From Enemella evansiae (GTDB lineage: Bacteria > Pseudomonadota > Alphaproteobacteria > Rhodobacterales > Rhodobacteraceae), in NCBI GenBank assembly GCA_017255395.1, contig JAFKDC010000002.1, positions 1 to 64,000 of the forward strand: a stretch of 64,000 nucleotides of DNA. Reading direction: 5' to 3'. Under the pieces are notes generated by a model, which was not told the origin of the DNA, did no database searches, and saw only the letters and a program-made list of their open reading frames with translations. A program made the translations under genes and the position numbers. Each line of letters starts with the position of its first letter. Positions within the stretch are counted from its first letter, which is position 1. Below are positions 8,444-15,758 of the stretch, one piece after another.

Positions 8444-8491
8444 GAACAGGGGTGGTCTTGGCGGCCCCGGGCTCGGCAGCGCAGGCCCCGG

Positions 8492-8548
8492 TTTCTTCTG
8501 TCCACAAATATCCCGGGGAGCTGCGCAGCAGCGGGGCAGAGCCCCCAT
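8492..8548 (-). repeat. Dispersed 3'-UTR-type element, copy b, with two hairpins
   Basis: Read on the minus strand from the ATPase stop: a GGGGGCTCTGCCCC hairpin, a second hairpin GCTGCGCAGC, then CTCCCCGGGATATTTGTGG and ACAGAAGAAA. Probably transcription-terminating or 3'-end-forming. Confidence 0.6.
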
Positions 8549-8581
8549 CGCGGAGCCTGTCCTGCGGCGGGACGATCCGGA

Positions 8582-10081
8582 TCATGCGGCGTCCCCCGAA
8601 AGCTCCCCCACGCCCATGGCGCGGCGCAGGATGGCGTCTTCGGTGATCTGCTCGCCGGCCAGTTCGCCGGCGATGTGGCCGCGGCCCATGACCATGACGC
8701 GGTTCGCCAGGCCGATCACCTCGGGCAGTTCCGAGGAGACGACGATCACGCTCTTGCCCTCGCCGGCCAGCGCCGCGATGAAGTCGTAGATCTGCTGCTT
8801 GGTGCCGATGTCGATGCCGCGCGTGGGCTCGTCGATGATGACGATCTGCGGCTCGGCCAGCATGGTCTTGGCCAGCAGCAGCTTTTGCTGGTTGCCGCCC
8901 GAGAGGCTGCCCGCCAGCATGGTGCGGTCGTTGGCGCGGATGTCGAATTCCTTGGTGGCCTGCGTCAGGGCGCGGTCCTCGGCCCCCTTGTCGATGAACA
9001 GGCGGCCAAAGCGGTCGAGCGCCAGAAGGGTCAGGTTCTCGGTCAGGTCCTTGCCCAGCAGCAGGCCCTTTTCCTTGCGGTCCTCGGTCAGATAGACCAG
9101 CCCCGCCTCGCGCGCCGCCAGCACGGAACCCGCTTTCAGTGGCTTGCCGTTGATCTCGATCTTGCCGGTGGTGGGGCGCAGGCCCGCGATGCCTTCCATC
9201 AGTTCCGTGCGGCCCGCGCCGACGAGACCGGCAAAGCCCAGCACCTCGCCGCGCCTCAGCGTGAAGGAGGCGTCGCGGACATGGCCGGGGACGGTGACGC
9301 CCTCGACGGTCAGCACGATGTCCTCCGATGGCACGGGTTTCGCCGGGTAGAGGTCGGTCAGGTCGCGGCCCACCATGGCCTCTGCCATGGCGTGCTCGGT
9401 GAAGCCCTCCGCCGCGCGCGTGGTGATATGGGTGCCGTCGCGCAGCACGGTGACGCGGTCGGCGATGCGGGCGATCTCGTCCAGCTTGTGGCTGGTATAA
9501 AGGATCGCCGTCCCCTGCGCCTTCAGCCGCTCGATCTGGTCCAGCAGCACGTCCGTTTCGCGGCCCGTCAGCACGGCGGTGGGTTCGTCCATGATCAGCA
9601 CGCGGGCCTTGCGTCCCAGCGCGCGGGCGATCTCGACCATCTGGCGGTTCGGCACGGACAGGTCCGACACCCGGGCCTTTGGGTCGACGTTGCAGTCGAG
9701 CCGCGCCAGCCACTCGCGCGCCTCGGCCATCATGGCGCGGCTGTCGAGAAAGGGGCCGCGGCGTTTCTCGCGGCCCAGAAAGAGGTTCTCCTCGACCGTC
9801 AGTTGCAGGGCGAGGTTGAACTCCTGATGGATCATCAGGATGCCCGCCGCTTCGGCCTCGCGCTGGTCGGCGAAAATCACGGGCGTGCCGTCCAGTTCCA
9901 GCCCGCCGGTGGTGGGCGAGAGGTAGCCGCCGAGGATCTTCATCATCGTCGACTTGCCCGCGCCGTTCTCGCCGATCAGGGCGTGGATCTCGCCGGGCCG
10001 CAGGTCGAAGTCGACGCCGTGCAGCACCTCGATCGGGCCGAAGCTGCGGGTCACCCCCTTTGCGGCGAGGACGGCTGTCAC
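8582..10081 (-). CDS. Sugar ABC transporter ATP-binding protein (RbsA/MglA-like, two ABC domains)
   Basis: 499 residues, a tandem ATPase as in ribose/galactose-type importers. First domain: Walker A GENGAGKST at 37-45, signature LSVPNRQMVEIARAL, Walker B VLIMDEPTAVL. Second domain: degenerate Walker A GLVGAGRTE, as is normal for this family, signature SLSGGNQQKLLLAK and IVIIDEPTRGID. The GTG start overlaps the stop of the oxidoreductase gene (GTGA), which argues for this start over longer in-frame extensions that run inside that gene. It works with the permease and binding protein downstream. Confidence 0.92.
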   Translation of the reverse strand: MTAVLAAKGVTRSFGPIEVLHGVDFDLRPGEIHALIGENGAGKSTMMKILGGYLSPTTGGLELDGTPVIFADQREAEAAGILMIHQEFNLALQLTVEENLFLGREKRRGPFLDSRAMMAEAREWLARLDCNVDPKARVSDLSVPNRQMVEIARALGRKARVLIMDEPTAVLTGRETDVLLDQIERLKAQGTAILYTSHKLDEIARIADRVTVLRDGTHITTRAAEGFTEHAMAEAMVGRDLTDLYPAKPVPSEDIVLTVEGVTVPGHVRDASFTLRRGEVLGFAGLVGAGRTELMEGIAGLRPTTGKIEINGKPLKAGSVLAAREAGLVYLTEDRKEKGLLLGKDLTENLTLLALDRFGRLFIDKGAEDRALTQATKEFDIRANDRTMLAGSLSGGNQQKLLLAKTMLAEPQIVIIDEPTRGIDIGTKQQIYDFIAALAGEGKSVIVVSSELPEVIGLANRVMVMGRGHIAGELAGEQITEDAILRRAMGVGELSGDAA

Positions 10082-11235
10082 AGCTTCACCCACGCGGCGT
10101 CGCGTTTCGAGGACCGCACGCAGGCATCGACGAAGCGCACGCCCTCGACCCCGTCGTCGATCGTCGGGAAGAGCACGCCCTCGGGGACCGGATCGCCGGT
10201 GCGGGCGGCGCGGATCGCGGCGGCGGCCTCTGCGTAGATGTTGGCGAAGGCCTCGTGAAAGCCCTCGGGGTGGCCCGGCGGGATGCGGGTCAGGCGCTTT
10301 GACGCCTCGCAGGTCGCGGCGGAGGCCTTGGTCACGATCTGCGTGGAGCAGCCCAGCGGGGTGACGTGCAGCGCGTTGGGCTGCTCCTGCCGCCATTCGA
10401 GGCCGCCCTTGGTGCCGAAGACCCGCAGGCGCAGGTTGTTCTCTTGCCCCGCCGCGACCTGACTGCACCAGAGCGACCCGCGCGCGCCGCCCTCGAACCG
10501 CAGAAGCACCTGCGCATTGTCGTCGACACGCCTCCCGGGGACGAAGCTTTGCAGGTCGGCGGCCAGCGCCTCGGGCTGCAACGCCGTCACGAACCGGGCG
10601 AGGTTCCAGGCATGCGTGCCGATGTCGCCGGTCGACCCGCCTGCGCCGGAGCGGGCCGGATCGGTGCGCCAGTCGGCCTGCTTGTTGTCGGGGTCCGGTT
10701 CCTCGGCCAGCCAGTCCTGCGCGTATTCCACCTGCACCAGCCGGATTTCGCCCAACGCGCCGGATGCCACGCGGGCGCGCGCCTCTCGCACCATCGGGTA
10801 GCCAGTGTAGTTATGCGTCAGGATGAAATGCGCATGCGAGGCGTCGGCGGAGCGCTTCAGCCGCTTGGCGTCCGAGAGCGTTCCGGTCAGCGGCTTGTCG
10901 CAGATGACATGGATGCCGCGCCGCAGGAACTCGCGCGCGGCGGGCAGGTGCATGTGGTTGGGCGTGACGATGGCCACCGCTTCGATGCCGTCCTTCAGGC
11001 GGGCCTCGCGGCGGGCCATCTGGGTGAAGTCGTCGTAGCTGCGATCCTCGGGCAGCCCCAGTTCGGCGGCAGAGGCCCGGGCCTTCTCGGGCGTCGAGGA
11101 CAGCGCCCCCGCAATCAGCGTGTAATGCCCGTCCATGCGTGCGGCGAGGCGGTGCACGGCGCCGATCAGCGCGCCCTGTCCGCCGCCCACCATGCCAAGG
11201 CGGATGGGTCCGGTGCGGTCCTCGAACTTGCTCAT
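10078..11235 (-). CDS. Gfo/Idh/MocA family oxidoreductase
   Basis: 385 residues. The N-terminal Rossmann fold starts [17 protein letters not shown]; the family's EKP motif appears as CDKPLTG (about residue 100), followed by the C-terminal alpha/beta domain with [13 protein letters not shown]. Such enzymes oxidise or reduce sugars, inositols or amino-sugar derivatives with NAD(P). It overlaps both neighbours by 4 bp (ATGA with the isomerase gene upstream, GTGA with the ATPase downstream), so it is co-translated with a sugar importer and very likely acts on the imported compound. The substrate is unknown; this family is close to 1,5-anhydrosugar and inositol dehydrogenase relatives. Confidence 0.88.
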   Translation of the reverse strand: MSKFEDRTGPIRLGMVGGGQGALIGAVHRLAARMDGHYTLIAGALSSTPEKARASAAELGLPEDRSYDDFTQMARREARLKDGIEAVAIVTPNHMHLPAAREFLRRGIHVICDKPLTGTLSDAKRLKRSADASHAHFILTHNYTGYPMVREARARVASGALGEIRLVQVEYAQDWLAEEPDPDNKQADWRTDPARSGAGGSTGDIGTHAWNLARFVTALQPEALAADLQSFVPGRRVDDNAQVLLRFEGGARGSLWCSQVAAGQENNLRLRVFGTKGGLEWRQEQPNALHVTPLGCSTQIVTKASAATCEASKRLTRIPPGHPEGFHEAFANIYAEAAAAIRAARTGDPVPEGVLFPTIDDGVEGVRFVDACVRSSKRDAAWVKL

Positions 11236-12290
11236 CTGTCCAGCCCCAGCATACGGCGGTTGGCGGCGTCGTCGGTGCCGCCGTCCGCGAAGTCGTCGAA
11301 GGCGCGCGGGGTCACGCGGATGATGTGGTCACGCACGAACTGCGCGCCCTCGCGGGCCCCGTCTTCGGGGTGCTTGAGGGCGCATTCCCACTCGACCACC
11401 GCCCAGCCGTCGAAATCCATCGCGGCGAGCTTCGAGAAGATCGCGCCGAAATCGACCTGCCCGTCACCCAGAGACCGGAACCGCCCGGCGCGGTTCACCC
11501 AGGACTGGAAGCCGCCGTAGACGCCCTGTTTCGCGGTCGGGTTGAACTCGGCATCCTTGACGTGGAAAGCGCCGATGCGCTCGGCGTAGGTGTCCAGATG
11601 TGCCACGTAATCAAGGCATTGCAGCACGTAGTGGCTGGGATCGTAGAGCATCATGGCGCGGGCGTGGTTGTCCACGCGCTCGAGGAACATCTCGTAGCTG
11701 ACGCCGTCGTGCAGGTCCTCGCCCGGGTGGATCTCGTAGCAGAGGTTCACGCCATGCGAGTCCGCCAGATCCAGCAGGGGGCGCCAGCGCTTGGCCAACT
11801 CGTCGAAGGCTGCCTCGACAAGGCCCGCGGGCCGCTGGGGCCAAGGGTAGATGTAGGGCCATGCCAGCGCGCCCGAGAAGGTCGGCAGCGCGGTCAGGCC
11901 AAGGTTGGCCGAGGCGCGGATGCCCTTTTCCACCTGATCGACGGCCCATGCCTGCCGGGCGGCGGGATTGCCGCGCACCTCGGGGGCTGCGAAGCCGTCG
12001 AAGGCCGCGTCATAGGCGGGGTGCACGGCGACAAGCTGGCCTTGAAGATGCGTCGACAGCTCGGTCACGGTGACGCCGTTCTCGTGCGCCTTGCCAGCCC
12101 AGTCCTCGCAATAGGTCTTGCTTTCGGCGGCCTGTGCAAGGTCGATCAGCCGGGCGTCCCAGCTGGGCACCTGCACGCCCTCGTAACCGCAGTCGGCGGC
12201 CCATTTGGTGATGCCGTCCCAAGTGTCGAAGGGCGCGTCATCGCCCGCGAACTGCGCCAAAAACAGCGCAGGGCCCTTGATGGTCTTCAA
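11232..12290 (-). CDS. Sugar phosphate isomerase/epimerase family TIM barrel
   Basis: 352 residues of the AP endonuclease 2 / xylose isomerase-like TIM-barrel family (PF01261). Likely metal ligands are in CYEIHPGED, MMLYDPSHYV, AFHVKDAE and AVVEWECAL. It probably isomerises or epimerises an intermediate formed by the coupled oxidoreductase. The start codon is TTG with GGGAGGACATC just upstream; it is the first gene of the five-gene sugar operon and faces the LacI regulator. Pairing of a MocA-type dehydrogenase with such an isomerase is common in inositol and keto-sugar catabolism. Confidence 0.87.
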   Translation of the reverse strand: MKTIKGPALFLAQFAGDDAPFDTWDGITKWAADCGYEGVQVPSWDARLIDLAQAAESKTYCEDWAGKAHENGVTVTELSTHLQGQLVAVHPAYDAAFDGFAAPEVRGNPAARQAWAVDQVEKGIRASANLGLTALPTFSGALAWPYIYPWPQRPAGLVEAAFDELAKRWRPLLDLADSHGVNLCYEIHPGEDLHDGVSYEMFLERVDNHARAMMLYDPSHYVLQCLDYVAHLDTYAERIGAFHVKDAEFNPTAKQGVYGGFQSWVNRAGRFRSLGDGQVDFGAIFSKLAAMDFDGWAVVEWECALKHPEDGAREGAQFVRDHIIRVTPRAFDDFADGGTDDAANRRMLGLDR

Positions 12291-12353
12291 GATGTCCTCC
12301 CATGGCCGGTTGCCCGGCTCTTCGTGACGCCCCGTCTCCCCTCGCGGCGGTCA

Positions 12354-12367
12354 TGAAATCGTTTACA
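12354..12367. promoter_or_regulatory. LacI-family operator, site 1
   Basis: TGAAATCGTTTACA fits the LacI/GalR consensus TGNAANCGNTTNCA. It lies in the divergent promoter region 63 bp from the isomerase start. Confidence 0.75.
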
Positions 12368-12385
12368 TGAGAGCCTGACAAAGGT

Positions 12386-12399
12386 TGCAATCGTTTACA
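12386..12399. promoter_or_regulatory. LacI-family operator, site 2
   Basis: TGCAATCGTTTACA, the same consensus as site 1 and spaced 32 bp from it, about three helical turns. It lies 45 bp before the lacI-type start and so probably mediates autorepression as well. Confidence 0.75.
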
Positions 12400-12444
12400 A
12401 GGAAAATTTTACGGGCCATGCTGGAGCACCGCGAAAGGAAGACG

Positions 12445-13452
12445 ATGGATCGCAGAACCGCCACGATTCAGGATGTTGCCCGCGTGGCGGGGGTGTCGAC
12501 CGCCACCGTCAGCCGGACCCTGTCGAAGCCCGCCGTGGTGACGAAGGCGACACGGGACGCGGTGCTGAGCGCCGTGGCCGAGACCGGCTACCGCGTGAAC
12601 ACCACGGCCTCGAACCTGCGGCGCCAGCGCACCGGCTCGGTGATCGTGCTGCTGCCCAATATCGCCAATCCCTTCTTCGCGCAGATCCTCGCGGGGCTGT
12701 CCTCGGTCCTGACACCCGCCGAATACGGCATGCTGATCGCCGACACGCAGTCCGGGCCGGACGCCGATGCGCGGCTGGCGCATTACCTCGCCTCGGGGCA
12801 GGCGGACGGGCTCGTGCTGCTGGACGGCACGCTGTCGGCAGAGGTGCTGGCCAGCCCCGCGCGCCCGCCCATCGTCATGGCCTGCGAATGGATGGGCAGC
12901 ACGTTGCCCTCGGTTCGGGTCGAGAACGCGCGCGGCGGTGCGCTGGCGGTGGGCCACCTCGCGCAGCTGGGGCACCGCAAGATCGGCCATGTGACCGGTC
13001 CGCCGGACAATGTGCTGACGCAGACCCGGCTTGCAGGCTTTTCCGACGCGCTCCGCGCGCTTGGCCTGCCGCAGAACCCCGACTGGGTGCTCGAAGGCGA
13101 CTTCACCATGGACAGCGGCGCCGCCGCCGCCCGGGCCTGGCTGGCGCTGAAGGATCGTCCGACCGGGTTGTTCCTGTCCTCGGACGAGATGGCCACCGGC
13201 TTTATCGGAGAGGTCCAGCGCGCGGGCCTGAGCGTGCCGGGCGACGTTTCTGTCGTGGGCTTCGACAATATCGAGATCGCCCAGCACCTCGCGCCGGGCC
13301 TGACCACGATCCGCCAGCCGCGCACCCAGATCGGCGTGCGCGCCGCCGAACTGCTGCTGACGATGATCGAGAACAACACCCGCGATGCGCCTTCGGAAAT
13401 CATCGAGGTTGAACTCATCTGCCGCGGCAGCGCGGGCCCGCCGCCGGGCTGA
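12445..13452 (+). CDS. LacI-family transcriptional regulator
   Basis: 335 residues. Helix-turn-helix TIQDVARVAGVSTATVSRTL at residues 7-26, hinge with NTTASNLRRQRTG, then a periplasmic-binding-protein-like sensor domain ending in VSVVGFDNIEIAQHLAPGLTTIRQP. The ATG at 12445 has AAAGGAAG upstream and places the HTH at the usual distance from the N-terminus. Divergent from the sugar operon, with two matching operators between; it is therefore likely its repressor, responding to the imported sugar or a metabolite. Confidence 0.92.
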   Translation: MDRRTATIQDVARVAGVSTATVSRTLSKPAVVTKATRDAVLSAVAETGYRVNTTASNLRRQRTGSVIVLLPNIANPFFAQILAGLSSVLTPAEYGMLIADTQSGPDADARLAHYLASGQADGLVLLDGTLSAEVLASPARPPIVMACEWMGSTLPSVRVENARGGALAVGHLAQLGHRKIGHVTGPPDNVLTQTRLAGFSDALRALGLPQNPDWVLEGDFTMDSGAAAARAWLALKDRPTGLFLSSDEMATGFIGEVQRAGLSVPGDVSVVGFDNIEIAQHLAPGLTTIRQPRTQIGVRAAELLLTMIENNTRDAPSEIIEVELICRGSAGPPPG

Positions 13453-13482
13453 CCCAACCCGCCATCAAGGCGCGCGCCTGTC

Positions 13483-13537
13483 TTCTTCGGTCTGAAAATA
13501 CCTCGGGGGGAGGGCGCAGCCCGGGGGGCAGAGCCCC
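13483..13537 (-). repeat. Dispersed 3'-UTR-type element, copy c, with two hairpins
   Basis: Minus-strand order: GGGGGCTCTGCCCC hairpin, GGGCTGCGCCC hairpin, then CCCGAGGTATTTTCAG and CGAAGAAG. It follows the HDAC-like gene and is also 3' of the LacI gene, in a convergent gap. Confidence 0.6.
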
Positions 13538-13607
13538 CTCTCTCGGGGCCGCCCCACCGCCAGGGGCCGCAGGCGGGTTCCCGCGTGACCAGCTTTCCGA
13601 CCCGGCC

Positions 13608-14639
13608 TCAGCCCGCGCCGGGCGCCATGACCGCCGAGAGGAAGGCCTCCAGCGAGCCGCTCAGGTCCGGCGAGAGATAGCCGCCTTCCTGTACGATCAC
13701 TGCAGGCACACCCGCACCGGCGATCAGCCGCCCGGCGCGGCGAAAGCCGTCGAAGGTGATCTTCATGCCCTGCAGCGGGTCATTTTCGTGCGCGTCCAGC
13801 CCGAGGCTGACCACAAGGGCGCCCGGGGCGAAATCCGCCACACGCGCCAGCCCTGCCTCGATCGCGGCGATCCAGGCGTCGTCGCGGGTGGCGCGGGGCA
13901 GGGGCAGGTTCAGATTGAACCCCGCTCCGGCGCCGCGGCCGGTCTCGTCCGGGTAGCCGGTGAAGAAGGGGTAATAGGTTCGCGTCTCCGCATGGACCGA
14001 GACGGTCAGCACGTCGCTTCGGTCGTAGAAGATCTCCTGTGTGCCGTTGCCGTGGTGAACGTCGATGTCCAGCACTGCCACCCGGTCGTATGCGCCGCGC
14101 AGATGCGCCGCGGCGATGGCCGAGACGTTCAGCAGGCAGTGCCCGGCGGCCACCTCGGCCCCGGTGTGGTGGCCCGGCGGGCGGCACAGCGCATAGGCGG
14201 CGGGGGCGCCCGCCAGCACCGCCTCGGCGGCGGCCACCGCGCAATCGGCGGCGCGGCAGGTGGCCTGCCAGCTTTCCGGCCCGATGGGGGCAGAGGTGTC
14301 GCCCATATGCCAGCCCGCCCGCGCCACGATGCTGTCGGGGTAGGTCAGCGGCGCGCCGCGCGGAAAGACATTGGCCACCACCTCGGGCCCGGCGCCGGGC
14401 AGGCGCTGCCACTTGGTCCAGGCGGTTTCGAGGAAGGCCAGGAATCGCTTCGTGTGCACCGCCTCCAGCGCGCTGCGCGGCGCCGGCGGAGGCGAGACCG
14501 TGGCAAGCCCCAGCCGGTCCAGCCCGGCCAGAAGCAGGCGCGCGCGCTCTGCCTGTTCGGCGTTGCGGGCGACGGCGCCATGGGACAGGCGGAAGATCGG
14601 ATCGTGGGCCTCTGTCTCGGGGGCATAGAAACAGTGCAT
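13608..14639 (-). CDS. Histone deacetylase / acetylpolyamine amidohydrolase family protein
   Basis: 343-residue zinc-dependent deacetylase of the HDAC superfamily. The catalytic His pair is in RPPGHHTG (157-158), zinc ligands in DIDVHHGNGT (Asp193, His195) and GLDAHENDP, and the transition-state Tyr in QEGGYLS. Bacterial members remove acetyl groups from polyamines or other small amines. The N-terminus MHCFYAPETEAHDP matches the acetylpolyamine amidohydrolase branch, and an AAAGGA site precedes this ATG; an extension to 14702 is unlikely. It is downstream of the transglutaminase operon on the same strand but separated by 237 bp containing palindromes. Confidence 0.88.
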   Translation of the reverse strand: MHCFYAPETEAHDPIFRLSHGAVARNAEQAERARLLLAGLDRLGLATVSPPPAPRSALEAVHTKRFLAFLETAWTKWQRLPGAGPEVVANVFPRGAPLTYPDSIVARAGWHMGDTSAPIGPESWQATCRAADCAVAAAEAVLAGAPAAYALCRPPGHHTGAEVAAGHCLLNVSAIAAAHLRGAYDRVAVLDIDVHHGNGTQEIFYDRSDVLTVSVHAETRTYYPFFTGYPDETGRGAGAGFNLNLPLPRATRDDAWIAAIEAGLARVADFAPGALVVSLGLDAHENDPLQGMKITFDGFRRAGRLIAGAGVPAVIVQEGGYLSPDLSGSLEAFLSAVMAPGAG

Positions 14640-14790
14640 CGGGGCAGGGGTCCTTTGGCTGGGCGTCCGGGTGAGGGTTTCGTGCCGGCGCCCGGCTGTC
14701 AAGCGGTCCGGGCGAGAGGCGCAGACCCATCCGGCACCCGGCCCGGAACCGCGGGGCGGCCCCTGCGGAAGGCCCGGCGGCGCGTGCGGG

Positions 14791-14834
14791 GAACGGCCTT
14801 CGAAGGCCGTTCAAAGCCGGTTCGAACCGGCTTT
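14791..14834. repeat. Two adjacent perfect 22-bp palindromes
   Basis: GAACGGCCTTC/GAAGGCCGTTC at 14791-14812 is followed without a gap by AAAGCCGGTTC/GAACCGGCTTT at 14813-14834. They lie 43 bp 3' of the transglutaminase stop. Either could fold into a terminator-like or cruciform structure. Confidence 0.8.
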
Positions 14835-14876
14835 CGCCGCCGCAGGCGTCGCAGCGGCGCGGGGAAACCGGCTGAC

Positions 14877-15755
14877 CTAGACCGGCACGACGTCGACGTG
14901 ATGCCGGGTGTCGTGTGCGCCCGCGCTGGTCAGGGTGCCGCGCACCGGGGCGACATCGGCATAGTCGCGCCCCAGCGCCACCATCACGTGATCGGTGCCC
15001 ACGCGCATGTCGTTCGTGGGGTCGATCTGCACCCAGCCCAGCTCTGTCCCGCACCAGGCGCGGACCCAGGCATGCATGGCGTCGGCACCCTCCAGCCTTG
15101 GTTTGCCCTCGGGCGGCACGGTGCGCAGAAAGCCCGAGACGTAGCCCGCCGGGATGCCCACTGCCCGCAGCGCCGCGATGGTGACATGGCTGATGTCCTG
15201 ACAGACGCCCCGGCGGTTGCGGAAGGCCTCGGCGGGGTCGGTGCGCACGTCCGTGGCGGTCGGGTCGAAGTCGAACTCGGCGTGCATCTGCCGCGAGATC
15301 GCCTTGACCGCCGTCAGCGCCGACATCGCCGGAGAGGTCACCGCGCGGGCAAAGGCGGTGATCTCGGGCACCGGCTGCACGCGCTCGGATGCGCCGATGA
15401 AATGATGCGGGGCGTTCGGCCCGAGGTCGCCGATCTCTGCCATCTCCTGGCCAAGCTCCGCCAGCGGGCAGGACAGGTCGAGCCCGTCGGGGACGGGTCT
15501 GCGTTCCACCCGCCCGCTGTAGCGGAAGGCCAGCCGGTCCGTCGGCGCGTCATGGGCGACCTCGCAGATCGCATTGCCGAAGAAATCCGTCCAGTCGCGG
15601 CGCGTTGCCGGGGCCGGGTCGATGGTCAGCAGGCCCGACACCAGCCGCTGGTCGGGCCGGTTCAGCGGCTGCATCCGCAGCAGTGTCCGGGCCGAACGCG
15701 CCGGGTTCTGGTAGCGGTAGTGGATCGCGAGGGTGAGGTCGTAGAGCTGGGACAT
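14877..15755 (-). CDS. Transglutaminase-like family protein
   Basis: 292 residues: N-terminal bacterial transglutaminase domain (1-80) then a papain-like transglutaminase core with the catalytic triad Cys185 (RRGVCQDIS), His228 (AMHAWVRAW) and Asp245 (QIDPTND). No signal peptide, so cytoplasmic. Three bases separate it from the ATP-grasp/alpha-E gene. This conserved three-gene set is thought to make or cleave peptide/isopeptide bonds, but no product has been established to my knowledge. Confidence 0.88.
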   Translation of the reverse strand: MSQLYDLTLAIHYRYQNPARSARTLLRMQPLNRPDQRLVSGLLTIDPAPATRRDWTDFFGNAICEVAHDAPTDRLAFRYSGRVERRPVPDGLDLSCPLAELGQEMAEIGDLGPNAPHHFIGASERVQPVPEITAFARAVTSPAMSALTAVKAISRQMHAEFDFDPTATDVRTDPAEAFRNRRGVCQDISHVTIAALRAVGIPAGYVSGFLRTVPPEGKPRLEGADAMHAWVRAWCGTELGWVQIDPTNDMRVGTDHVMVALGRDYADVAPVRGTLTSAGAHDTRHHVDVVPV

Positions 15756-15758
15756 GGC

